In this document: positions 6,550-16,100 of the stretch, in pieces
Layout: every line of letters begins with the position of its first letter
Numbering within the stretch: position 1 is the stretch's first letter
Assembly: GCA_023425905.1 (NCBI GenBank)
Contig: JAFABT010000158.1
Coordinates: 1-20,329, forward strand
Length of the DNA stretch: 20,329 bases
Reading direction: 5' to 3'
Origin: Actinomycetes bacterium
GTDB lineage: Bacteria > Actinomycetota > Actinomycetes > Actinomycetales > Cellulomonadaceae
Notes under the pieces: generated by a model
What the model was told of the DNA's origin: nothing
What the model saw: only the letters and a program-made list of their open reading frames with translations
Database searches by the model: none
Program-made: the position numbers and the translations under genes

Positions 6550-6815
6550 AAGATCGCGTTCGATCGGCGCAGCTCACGGTTCTCCCGCTCGAGGTCGACC
6601 AGCCGCTGCGCGTCGTTGCTCGTGGTCCCTGGCCGGGCACCGGCGTCGACCTCGGCCTGGTTGACCCACCCGCGCAGGGTCTCGGCGTTGATGCCCAGCT
6701 GCTCACCGATCCGACGCACCGCGCCGGGCCGGGCTGCCGGGTCCTTCCTCGCGTCCAGCGCCAGCCGGATCGCTCGCTCCCGAAGCTCCTCGGGGTACTT
6801 CCTCGGTGCTGCCAT
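6498..6815 (-). CDS. IS3-family transposase orfA (HTH protein)
   Basis: This 105-residue protein starts MAAPRKYPEELRERAIRLAL, the standard opening of IS3 OrfA. It has a helix-turn-helix (RRIGEQLGINAETLRGWVNQAE) and a C-terminal coiled-coil segment (RLVDLERENRELRRSNAILCSASAFFAAEL). OrfA binds the IS ends and is fused to OrfB by -1 frameshifting. I chose the ATG at 6815; another ATG at 6824 would add three residues. This gene looks intact although orfB is broken. Confidence 0.88.
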   Translation of the reverse strand: MAAPRKYPEELRERAIRLALDARKDPAARPGAVRRIGEQLGINAETLRGWVNQAEVDAGARPGTTSNDAQRLVDLERENRELRRSNAILCSASAFFAAELDRPQR

Positions 6816-6840
6816 AACTCTCATCCTCTCTGGGATTGAG

Positions 6841-6867
6841 AGCCTCCATCAGACCCGACACGAGACA
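6841..6867 (-). repeat. IS3-family right terminal inverted repeat
   Basis: The reverse complement starts tgtctcgtgtcgggt, then ctga, then tggaggct, matching the left end in 23 of 27 bases. Just outside, at 6868-6874, the last seven bases of the repeat (cgagaca) occur again, giving a short tandem repeat at the outer edge. Confidence 0.88.
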
Positions 6868-6889
6868 CGAGACAGCTCGGTGCGCAAGT

Positions 6890-9800
6890 ATGGGATCCGT
6901 GCACCTGCCGACCGGATGGGACGATGCGGACCCCAAGCTCGAGGCGTGGCTTCGAGCGCATCAGCGCAGGGTTCTCCAGTCCTACGAAGCGAACCCGCTG
7001 TACGTTCGTGAGCACGCTGGCCAGGAAGACGGCTTTCGTACTGGTGGATACGCAACCCGGCAGGTCGTCGAACTGGTCCAAAACGCTTCCGACGCGCTGG
7101 GCCGCGCTGGTCGGCGAGGGCGAGTCGAGCTGCGGCTGGTCGACGGTGTTCTGTACTGCGCGAACGAGGGGCTGCCGTTCGCTGAAGAGGGACTGGAGGC
7201 GGTCTGCCAGGCGTACCTGAGCGACAAGCGCGGCGAGGACATCGGCCGCTTCGGCCTCGGGTTCAAGTCCCTGTTGGCGGTCTCGGATGGACCGCAGGTG
7301 CTGAGTCGGTCGGTCTCGTTCTCCTTCGACGCCCGTCGGAGCCGTGATCTGCTGGAGCCGCTGGCCCCGGGCCTCTCCGCGTATCCGGTCCTGCGTATTC
7401 CGTTCCATGACGCGGCGGGCCAGCAGCTGGCCGACGATCCTGTCCTCGCGGAACTCGCCGAGTGGGCTACGACCGTGATCAAGGTTCCTTTGGTTCGGGA
7501 CGTCGAGCGGCTGGTCGACGACCTGACGAGCGTTCCGGCGGACTTCCTCCTCTTCGCGCCCGCAGTTGCGCTGCTGACGGTGGTCATTGGCGACGCGGCG
7601 CCCGTGGAGCTTCGCTGCGAGCACGTCGAAGACCGCCGATACAAGGTGACGGACGCCCTTGGAGAAGTTCGCGAGTGGCTCGTGTGGCACCAGGCGCACC
7701 GGCCGAGCGAAGAGGCCCTCGAGGGTGTGAGCCGTGCGATCGGGCGAAATGAAATCACCGTGTCGTACGCTGCTCCGCTCGACGACGTTCAGGAGACTGG
7801 CCGCTTCTGGGCGTACTTCCCCTTGCGTAACGAGACGTCGGTCCGCGGAATCCTGAACGCTCCGTGGAACGTCAGCGACGACCGGACGTACCTTCACGAA
7901 GGCCTCTTCAACGAAGAGATCCTCGACGTAGTCGCTGAGCTGGTTGTCGAAGCGTTGCCGAGCCTGCGGACCGACCAGGACCCGGCCAGGCATCTCGACT
8001 ACCTGCCGGCGCGCGGCAGGGAATCGGAGAACTTCGCTGATCGTCGCTTGACGAGCACGGTCCCGACCCTCGCGGCGACTACCGCCTGCATCCCGGACGC
8101 TGACGGCACGGCGCGCCGGCCGGGCGAGTTGGCGTTCCTCAGCTTCGACGCGAGGGTGGAGCACGACGCTCTTGCGGCCTGGTCAAAGGCGCCCGGTAGG
8201 CCCGCGAACTACCCGCACGTGTCCTGCTACCGCTCGCGAGTCCGCCGCGCGAAGCTGAGACGCCTCGTTCGCGGTGAAGCGGAGGATCGCGTCACAAGGC
8301 AGGAAGCTGGGGTCGCCCAGTGGCTCGAGGCGCTGGTCCCCAACCGCCGCGACGACGAGTGCGCCTCGGCGATCTCCGTCTTCCAGACCCTTGACGACGC
8401 ACCGACGCGCCTCCAGGCGCGAGCGGCGGCCCTGCTACCCGACGCCGATGGCGGGATGTGGAGCCTCAACCAGACGTCGCGCCTCTTCCTCCGCGGCAAT
8501 CCTCTGAGCGCGACCGCTGGGATTAAGGTGATCCGCCCCACCCTGCTGGATCTCCCGGGCGTCGAGTCCATCCTTCGCGCTCTGGACTTCGATGACATCG
8601 ACGCCAGCAGCGAGCTCCGGAGTCTCGCCACCACCGCGGCAAACCGGTGGACCGGGCGGGAGTGGCTCGCGTTCTGGGATCTTGTCCCTGACGTCACCTT
8701 GGCAGAGGCGAAGGAGATCCTGCTCCAGCACGTGCTCAAGGGCGCGACGCTCAAGGTGCGATGTCGTGACGGATCGTGGCAGCACGTCGGCACGGTCGTG
8801 GTCGAGGGGCTTGTCCACCCGACGAGCAGGGCCGTCGTGCTCGACGACGAGTTCCATGAGGACCACCTGCAAGTTCTTCGCGCGGTCGGCGTCGGCCCCC
8901 GGCCGGAGGTGAGTGCCGTCGTCGCCGAGGACATGACGCTCCTGGAGTATCGGAGACGGCTCCGCGAGGAGTACCTGCACGCGCTTCCGCCGCGCGGGCG
9001 CCCCGACGCTTCCGCGATCGTCTTCGCGGAGAGTGAAGGGCCAGCGCCGATCCATGTGCTCCGTCGGTTCGCGGACACAGGCGATGCGCGCTCTCGTCTG
9101 GGATGGAGCGAAGCGCTCATCTCGATGGATGTTGAAGCCAAGTGGAGTCTTGGGCCTCTGCGCGGCAAGCAGTTCCCGCGGACGGAGGTTCTCGCGCCGC
9201 ACCTCTGGGCCGTCGACAGGTACGGACTCGTGGAGACGTCATGGGGGGCTCGCGAGGCACGCGCGGCCATTCGGGCTGAAGGGGCGGCGCTAGCCCCATT
9301 GCTGCCGGTTGTCACCTCGCCGGGCGCGGAGAAGCTGCCCAGCCTTGTGGACCCGCATCGGATCCCACTGGTTCTCTGGCGTGAGTTCCTTGATCGGTTG
9401 CCCGAAGCGGGTAGTCCCGACGTGCTGGGCTCGCTACTGCACCGCGCTCTCGGCGCACTTCCGGCAGGGGAAGTGCCCGAACGGGTGCCCGCGGTGCAAG
9501 GGGCTTCGTTCGCCCTCGTCGATCCGCCGGAGTTGCTGCTGGCCGCTAGTGACGAGGAAGCCCGTGCACTCCGTGAGCGCGACCTGCCCTTCGTCGTGGT
9601 CGACGAAGACGCTGCGCGCGCGTTGATGGAAGCGTGGGAGTGCCGGCCTGCGTCCGACGCGCTCCAAGTCGACATCGTGCCCGAGAACCCCGACGATCCC
9701 GTGCCGATCTTGGACAGGTACCGGCGGCTGCGCGACTACTCGGAGGGTCGGCTCGACGGGATCGACGTGGTCACCTGCAGCGGGCTGACCAGAGTCGTTA

Positions 9801-11545
9801 CGACCGCGTCCGGAGCCGAGAGCGAGTCCGTCGACATCGTCCTCTCCCGGGACGTCGTCTATGCGACGGCGCTGCTCGACGAGGAGGAGTTGCTTTCGTG
9901 GATCGGACGTGAGTTCGGCCTCGACCTCGACGGGCGCGCACTCGACCGGGTACTGCAGGAAGCAGGGACCGAACGGGTTCAGCAATCGATGGCGGAGTGC
10001 CGCGCTGCTGCCGACCCCGTCGACAAGCTCCTCGCTCTTCTGCCGCTCCCCGCGATCGCGGCGGTCGTGCCGTCGGGTCTGCTAGACCTCGCCGGAGCCG
10101 CGGGGACGGACGAGCACCCACGGCACACTGCCCAGCTTGCCCTCCAGGTCCACGGCTACGCCACGTTGCACAAGCTTCGCTACGAGCTCGAGGGGCGCGG
10201 CTTCCCGGTCCCGAGCATGTGGTCAGGTTCGGGTCCAGCCGTTGCCTTCGTCAGGTCTCTAGGCTTCCCCACCGAGTACGCAGGTGAGCGCGGCGCCCAG
10301 CGGGAGTCCGAGTTCGTCGTTCTCGGCCCGCCGCGGCTCAATCCACTGCACGGGTATCAAGAGCGCCTTGCGGACGAGATCCGGTCGCTCGTGCGTCAGA
10401 CGCAGGCGCCAGAGCGCGCGCTCCTGTTCCTCCCGACCGGAGCCGGTAAGACGCGCGTAACCGTCGAGGCCCTCGTCCGGTCGATCACCGCGGGGGAGAT
10501 CGACCGTCCCGTGCTCTGGATCGCCCAGTCCGATGAGCTGTGTGAACAGGCGGTCCAGACGTGGATCACTGTTTGGCGGGAGTACGGAGACGGGGCGCTG
10601 CGACTTGGCCGGCTGTGGGACCGGAACGAGGTCGGTGCGAGCGACACTGCCGCGAGCGTGGTCGTTGCCACGGACGCGAAGCTCGACAAGGTCCGTGATC
10701 GCGATGAGTACGACTGGCTCCGTCGCGCGGCGATGGTCGTTCTGGACGAGGCGCACGGCGCGACGGCCACGGGGATCACCGCGACGCTGCGTTGGCTCGG
10801 CATCGAAACCCACCGGACGGAGCGACCGTTCCTCGGCCTGACCGCGACACCGTTCAAAGGAACCGGGGAGGAGGCGAACCGACGGCTTGCTCATCGCTTC
10901 GGTGAGCGGGTGCTTAACGTGCTCGGCGACGATCCCTACGGCGAGCTCCAGCGTCTTGGTGTGCTCGCCCGGATCGAGCATCGGGTGCTGGAGGGATCGG
11001 CCTATGCGTTGGAGGCCGGGGAGCTCGCGAAGTTCGACCGCTTCAAGGACATCCCGAGCTCGGTCCTCGATCGCATCGGCAGTGACCGGGACCGGACGCT
11101 GCGACTCGTGGAGGACATCGTTGCGCTTCCGCGGGACTGGCCCGTCCTCGTCTTCACGTCGTCCGTCCTCGGGGCCCAGACTCTCTCGGTACTACTACGC
11201 CGCCAGGGGATCCCGTCGGCTTCAGTAAGTGGAACCACTCCGACCGCCGAACGCAGACGTGCGATCGAGGGCTTCCGGAGCGGGAGCGTCCAGGTTCTGA
11301 CGAACTGCAACGTGCTGACACAGGGCTTCGACGCCCCGGAGGTCCGGGCTCTCTACATCGCGCGCCCCACCTTCAGCCCGAATGCGTACATCCAGATGGT
11401 CGGCCGCGGGCTCAGGGGGCCCGAGAACGGCGGGAAGGAGGAGTGTCTGATCGTCAACGTCGCCGACACCTTCGAGGCCTTCGGCGAGCAACTGGCTTAC
11501 CACGAGTTCGATTACCTCTGGAGGTACCAGGGGGCGTCCCGATGA
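6890..11545 (+). CDS. Giant HATPase (Bergerat fold)-SF2 DEAH helicase fusion, first gene of the DISARM-like operon
   Basis: This is a 1551-residue protein. The N-terminus is a GHKL/sacsin-like ATPase: N-box ELVQNASDAL (61-70), ANEGLPF (91-97) as the G1-like loop, and IGRFGLGFKSLLAVSDG (118-134) as the glycine-rich lid. A long middle region of about 900 residues has no motif I can name. The C-terminus is an SF2 helicase: LHGYQ, Walker A FLPTGAGKT (near 1178), VVLDEAHG (near 1283), GLTATPFKG (near 1315), TQGFDAPEVRALYIARPT and QMVGRGLRG (near 1501). The ATG at 6890 starts a natural-looking N-terminus but has a weak ribosome site and sits 22 bp after the IS end. The stop overlaps the next gene's ATG by 4 nt (ATGA). 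It occupies the position of DrmD/DrmE in DISARM loci but does not look like either. The role as a DNA-sensing or remodelling motor is inference. Confidence 0.9.
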   Translation: MGSVHLPTGWDDADPKLEAWLRAHQRRVLQSYEANPLYVREHAGQEDGFRTGGYATRQVVELVQNASDALGRAGRRGRVELRLVDGVLYCANEGLPFAEEGLEAVCQAYLSDKRGEDIGRFGLGFKSLLAVSDGPQVLSRSVSFSFDARRSRDLLEPLAPGLSAYPVLRIPFHDAAGQQLADDPVLAELAEWATTVIKVPLVRDVERLVDDLTSVPADFLLFAPAVALLTVVIGDAAPVELRCEHVEDRRYKVTDALGEVREWLVWHQAHRPSEEALEGVSRAIGRNEITVSYAAPLDDVQETGRFWAYFPLRNETSVRGILNAPWNVSDDRTYLHEGLFNEEILDVVAELVVEALPSLRTDQDPARHLDYLPARGRESENFADRRLTSTVPTLAATTACIPDADGTARRPGELAFLSFDARVEHDALAAWSKAPGRPANYPHVSCYRSRVRRAKLRRLVRGEAEDRVTRQEAGVAQWLEALVPNRRDDECASAISVFQTLDDAPTRLQARAAALLPDADGGMWSLNQTSRLFLRGNPLSATAGIKVIRPTLLDLPGVESILRALDFDDIDASSELRSLATTAANRWTGREWLAFWDLVPDVTLAEAKEILLQHVLKGATLKVRCRDGSWQHVGTVVVEGLVHPTSRAVVLDDEFHEDHLQVLRAVGVGPRPEVSAVVAEDMTLLEYRRRLREEYLHALPPRGRPDASAIVFAESEGPAPIHVLRRFADTGDARSRLGWSEALISMDVEAKWSLGPLRGKQFPRTEVLAPHLWAVDRYGLVETSWGAREARAAIRAEGAALAPLLPVVTSPGAEKLPSLVDPHRIPLVLWREFLDRLPEAGSPDVLGSLLHRALGALPAGEVPERVPAVQGASFALVDPPELLLAASDEEARALRERDLPFVVVDEDAARALMEAWECRPASDALQVDIVPENPDDPVPILDRYRRLRDYSEGRLDGIDVVTCSGLTRVVTTASGAESESVDIVLSRDVVYATALLDEEELLSWIGREFGLDLDGRALDRVLQEAGTERVQQSMAECRAAADPVDKLLALLPLPAIAAVVPSGLLDLAGAAGTDEHPRHTAQLALQVHGYATLHKLRYELEGRGFPVPSMWSGSGPAVAFVRSLGFPTEYAGERGAQRESEFVVLGPPRLNPLHGYQERLADEIRSLVRQTQAPERALLFLPTGAGKTRVTVEALVRSITAGEIDRPVLWIAQSDELCEQAVQTWITVWREYGDGALRLGRLWDRNEVGASDTAASVVVATDAKLDKVRDRDEYDWLRRAAMVVLDEAHGATATGITATLRWLGIETHRTERPFLGLTATPFKGTGEEANRRLAHRFGERVLNVLGDDPYGELQRLGVLARIEHRVLEGSAYALEAGELAKFDRFKDIPSSVLDRIGSDRDRTLRLVEDIVALPRDWPVLVFTSSVLGAQTLSVLLRRQGIPSASVSGTTPTAERRRAIEGFRSGSVQVLTNCNVLTQGFDAPEVRALYIARPTFSPNAYIQMVGRGLRGPENGGKEECLIVNVADTFEAFGEQLAYHEFDYLWRYQGASR

Positions 11546-13110
11546 GGCTCGTGCCTCCGCTGGAACGCTTCGGGAGGGTCGAGTCCGCCGCTGAGCGGCG
11601 CGTTGCCGGGCTCCTCGAACAGATCGATCTGGGCGAGCCTGCGACCTGCTTCTACTCCGTCCACCTGCCGCATCACGAGTACAAGCGGATGTCGGAGATC
11701 GACTTCCTCATCGTCATGGACGGCTTCGTTCTCGTGGTCGAGGTCAAGGGCGGACGGTTGGGACGGCGCGACGGCATCTGGACCTTCACCGACAGGTACG
11801 GGCACGTGCACGAGAAGAGGGAGGGTCCTTTTCAGCAGGCGAGGAGCGCGATGTTCGCGCTTGAGAAGGACCTGCGGACGCGGGCTCCACACTTGGCTCC
11901 CCTGGTCGGGGCCGTCGTCGTCACCCCGGACCAGGTGCTCGACGCCGATGCGGAGTGGGACCCGGCCGAGTGCATCGGCGGCGCGTCGATGTCGGTCTCG
12001 GGACTTCGCGGCGGGCTTCTCAGAGCCGTGAAGTTCTGGAGAGCGCGGCAGCACGCCGTCGCTCCCGGCGCTCGACACAAGGATCTTGTGGCGCTACTGC
12101 GCCCGGACTTCGACCGGATCCCGAAACTCTCCCTGGCGGCGAGCGCCTTCGAAGAGGAGTACGTGGCACTTGCCGCCGAGCAGTACGCGATGCTGGCCGG
12201 GAGCGAGCTCAACGACCGCGTGCTCTGCGTCGGAGGGGCAGGCTCGGGCAAGACGCTCCTTGCGGTCGAGACGGCCCGCCGGGCGGCAGGTGATGGGGCC
12301 CGCGTGCTCCTCACGTGCCGGTCGCCGGGTGTCATCGAGCTGATGACGAAGTCGCTGGAGAGCAGCGCCGTCGACTGTGTCCTTTGGTCCGGCATCGGGG
12401 ACCCGGACCCGTACGACGTGCTGGTCGTCGACGAGGCGCAGGACCTTCTGAACGTCGAGGACTGGCTCCGAATGGATGGACTGGTCGCCGGTGGCTTGGA
12501 CGGGGGCCGCTGGCGGCTGTTCTGCGACCCCAACAACCAGGCGAACGTCGTAGGCACGTTTGATGCGGCGGTCTACAACGACGTGCGGTCGCGTGCAGCC
12601 ATCTACCGGCTGCCGTTCAACTGCCGGAACACCGCGACGATCGTGACGCAGACCCAGCTCATCACAGGCGCAGACCTAGGCATCGCGAAGGCAGGTGAGG
12701 GTCCCCAGGTCGAGTACGTCCGAACGAAAGACGATGGGGAGACCGCTTCGTTCCTCGATCAGCGTCTCAGGCACCTGCTCGACGACGAGATTCACCCGGA
12801 CGACATCGTCGTGCTAACGATGCGGGATGTCGTCGATGCGAGCGCAGCATTGTCGTCGAGGGCTTGGGCGCGCGGCCGCCTCTTGGATGCAGAGCGCCGG
12901 CCGAGCGAACGGGGGCATCCGCGCCTCGTGACGGCGCAGTCCTTCAAGGGACTCGAGGCGGCGCACGTGCTCGTGATCGACGTCGACGATCTTGCCGAGC
13001 CGATGTCTCTGGCCCGGCTCTATGTAGCCATGACCCGCCCGCGGGTCTCGCTCTGGATCGCGCTCGGAACGGACGCATGGGACCAGGTCGCACGACAAGG
13101 AGGCAAGTGA
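11542..13110 (+). CDS. NERD-domain nuclease fused to UvrD-like SF1 helicase
   Basis: This is a 522-residue protein. Residues about 14-125 form a NERD (nuclease-related) domain with SEIDFLIV and VVEVKGG: D54, E67 and K69 make a PD-(D/E)xK-type active site, and PFQQARSAMFALEKDL follows as usual. The remainder is an SF1 ATPase: Walker A GGAGSGKTLLA (near 231), VVDEAQD (near 295), LPFNCRNTATI, a TAQSFKGLEA motif and LYVAMTRPRVSLWIA at the end. The protein should unwind or translocate on DNA and cut it. ATGA overlap with the upstream gene and TGATG overlap with the downstream gene show translational coupling. In this operon it may supply the nuclease function that DrmC provides in canonical DISARM; that substitution is inference. 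Confidence 0.88.
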   Translation: MRLVPPLERFGRVESAAERRVAGLLEQIDLGEPATCFYSVHLPHHEYKRMSEIDFLIVMDGFVLVVEVKGGRLGRRDGIWTFTDRYGHVHEKREGPFQQARSAMFALEKDLRTRAPHLAPLVGAVVVTPDQVLDADAEWDPAECIGGASMSVSGLRGGLLRAVKFWRARQHAVAPGARHKDLVALLRPDFDRIPKLSLAASAFEEEYVALAAEQYAMLAGSELNDRVLCVGGAGSGKTLLAVETARRAAGDGARVLLTCRSPGVIELMTKSLESSAVDCVLWSGIGDPDPYDVLVVDEAQDLLNVEDWLRMDGLVAGGLDGGRWRLFCDPNNQANVVGTFDAAVYNDVRSRAAIYRLPFNCRNTATIVTQTQLITGADLGIAKAGEGPQVEYVRTKDDGETASFLDQRLRHLLDDEIHPDDIVVLTMRDVVDASAALSSRAWARGRLLDAERRPSERGHPRLVTAQSFKGLEAAHVLVIDVDDLAEPMSLARLYVAMTRPRVSLWIALGTDAWDQVARQGGK

Positions 13111-16100
13111 TGGCTGCAGGCAGCTACGTCGAGCTGAGGGAGACCGTGGTGGCTCACCTGCGCAGCCAGTATCTAGGGCCCTCGCAGGAGGAGCGGGAGG
13201 TCCTACCGCAACGTCCGGACCGCTTCTATCTCGTGGGCACGCTCTATCCCCGTGGGCGCGGATCGACCGTTCTCGACCCGGATGTCCTCGGTGACGAAGC
13301 GCACGAAGAGGGACTCGACAGTCCCGTCGAACTCGCGAACGCCTGGCACCCGGCCTCGGCTGCACTGTCCTTCCTCCACGATGCCCCGGTCCTGTCGTGT
13401 TCGGTGTCCGCGGCCCGATATGGACCACTTGCCGACGGGTCAGGGTGGAAGCGCGTCCCCCTCGAGGACACCGGTATCCGCCTCGATCGGGACACGACTT
13501 CAGCGAGCGTCCTGGACGGTCGTGCTCGTCTCGTATCCCTGTGGCGCCGGATGGGTGACTCGTCGTTGGTGACAGTGGCGCTCGAGAACGTGGCCGTCCA
13601 CGACGAGGCGGACTCTCCTCCGCCAACAGAGGAGTGCCTCTTCCAGGTCGCTGTGACATGCTCCACGGTCGGGGGCGGGCTGTTGCCGTATCCGTCGACG
13701 TCGCTCCTCAGCGACGACCCGGAAGAGGAGGAGCTGCGACTCCTCTATCGCGGAAGGCGCACCTTCGGTGTCGGGCATGGGTGCTCGGTGACGTGGAGCC
13801 ACGATGGTGCAGGGCGACCGACGGTCATTGCCACGGACATGCTCCCGTCCGCAATCGTGCCCGCAGTCTCGCCCGGCGAACGTTCGGCGCCGGTCCTCCG
13901 GCTCGCTCACTTGGCTGACGAGTCCGTGCCGGCGGAGGTACTTGCCGCCGAGCTCACCGCGTTCGTGGACTCGTACGCAGATTGGGTGCAGGACAAGGCC
14001 CAGAAGTCGCCGACTTTGAAGGGCGGCGCGTACGGGGACGCGGCCGACCGGCTCGTACAGCGGATGACTCGCGCCCAGGATCGGATGCGCGAGGGCGTGG
14101 AGGTGCTCCTGCGCGATCAGGTGGCCCTCGCGGCCTTCCGGATCGCCAACGCCGCGATGCGGGAGCAGATCATCCAGACCCAGCACTTGAAGTCAGCCGG
14201 TGGGGTGCGCGGTCTGCCGCTACCCGCACGCCCGGGCGACACGGAGCCCGCCTGGTACCCCTTCCAGCTCGCCTTCCAGCTCCTGACCATCCCATCCACT
14301 CGTAGTGGCGGTCACCCCGATCGATCGGTCGTCGATCTCATCTGGTTCCCGACCGGCGGCGGCAAGACCGAGGCGTACCTGGCGCTCGCTGCCTTCGAGA
14401 TGGTGCACCGGCGGCTGGCACACGGCACCAGAGGCGGCGGCACGGCGGTGCTCACCCGCTACACGCTGCGGATGCTCACCGCGCAGCAGTTCCAGCGTGC
14501 AGCGACATTGGTGTGCGCGCTGGAGCGAATGAGACTGCAGGGCGGCCAACTGGGCGATTGCGAGCCCTTCAGCATCGGGCTCTGGGTCGGCGGAGACACC
14601 ACGCCGAACGACTTCCCCACCGCGCGCGACCGCGCCAAGGAGGTGCGGAAGATGGCGGAGCCGGAGAACCCGTTCCAGCTGGCGGCGTGTCCGTGGTGCG
14701 GAACCGCGATCCTGCCGTCGCGTCGGAGCGGCGACGAGCGGGCGTACGGCTTCCGCGCGACGGCGACGAGCTTCGAGCTCTTCTGTCCGCACGACGAGTG
14801 CCCATTCCACGACTACTTGCCGGTCAAGGTGGTCGACGCTCAGATCTTCGCGGAGCCGCCGACCATCCTGGTGGCGACGGTCGACAAGTTCGCCCGGATG
14901 CCGTGGGTCGCCGAGGCTGGCTCGGTGCTCGGCCGCGGTGGTGTCCCCTTCGACGCACCGAGCCTCGTCATCCAGGATGAGCTCCACCTTCTCTCGGGCC
15001 CGCTCGGAACCACGGTGGCGCTCTACGAGGCGGCCGTCCTTGGTCTGATCGGCTGGGAGGGGAACCGGCCGAAGATCGTCGCGTCGACAGCGACAATTCG
15101 TTCCGCCCCCGAACAGGTCCGTCGGCTCTACGGGTTGCCCGTCGCCCTCTTCCCTCCCTCGGGCCTCGAGGCCGACGACAGTTACTTCGCCCGCACCGAT
15201 GAAGACGCACCGGGTCGGCTCTACGTCGGCTTGATGCCGCAGGCCCACACCGCGTCCTATGCGACCGTGCTGTCCACGGTCGCCCTGCTGGAGGCTCCGG
15301 TGGCGGTCGACGCGGACCGCGGTCAGCTCGACGCCTACTGGACCCTCGTCGTCTACCACAACTCGCTCCGTGAGCTCGGGAGGACGGTGACGAGCGCGCG
15401 CGACGACGTGGGAACCCTGCTCACGGCGCGCGCCAAGTCGCGCGGGGGCGAGTCGCGACGCCTACGGCCCGGAGGAGTCATCGAGCTCACGAGCAACGTT
15501 CCGGGTGGTCAGCTCGTGAAGTACCTCCAGAGGCTCGAGAAGGGGGTCGGTGACCGGGATTCGGTCGACCTGGCTGCCACCACCAACATGCTCTCGGTCG
15601 GCATCGATATCAGCCGGCTGGGCTTGATGCTGGTGAACGGCCAGCCGAAGACCACCGCGGAGTACATCCAGGCGACCAGTCGGGTCGGCCGGTCGTCGGT
15701 GCCCGGGCTCGTCGTCACTCTGCTCAGGGCGGGCAAGCCTCGTGATCGTTCGCACTACGAGTCCTTCCGCGCGTACCACGAGTCGATCTACCGCTACGTC
15801 GAACCGACGAGCGTCACGCCGTGGTCCCTCGCGTCGCGTCGCAGGTCGCTCCACGCCGCGCTTGTGATGTTGGTCAGGCACGGCGCGGGACTCCGGGTCA
15901 ACGCAGACGCGGGTGCCTTCCGGGCCGACGACCGGCCGACCCGGAAAGCTGTTGAGTTGTTGCTCGCGGCTGCGGCTGCCGCTGAGCCGGAGACCGCAGG
16001 GGAGACCGGACAACAGGTCCGGTCACTCGTGCAGGAGTGGGAGCGAAGGGCAAGAGCGGCGGAGGATGAGGGCTTGAGCCTCCGTTACGAGAGCACCGAC

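Larger units (their letters stand above)
5556..6867 (-). mobile_element. IS3-family insertion sequence, 1312 bp, inactivated
   Basis: The element has 27-bp imperfect terminal inverted repeats (23 matches) starting TG and ending CA, an orfA with an HTH and leucine-zipper-like coiled coil, and an orfB with a DD(35)E core in the -1 frame. These are the hallmarks of the IS3 family. The left end lies in the tadC remnant and the right end is 22 bp before the start of the HATPase-helicase gene. The 3-5 bases flanking each end differ (ctc against cga), so no target duplication is visible. OrfB is interrupted by a 10-bp tandem duplication, so this copy cannot make an intact transposase without a further frame correction. 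Confidence 0.9.

Noticed and set aside
6836..6889. Earlier start of the HATPase-helicase inside the IS
   Set aside because: The added residues come from the IS terminal repeat; the ATG at 6890 gives a natural N-terminus.
6821..8164. Long minus-strand reading frame opposite the HATPase-helicase
   Set aside because: It is the antisense shadow of a protein with clear ATPase motifs; its composition is arginine-rich and it has no ribosome site or recognisable motif.
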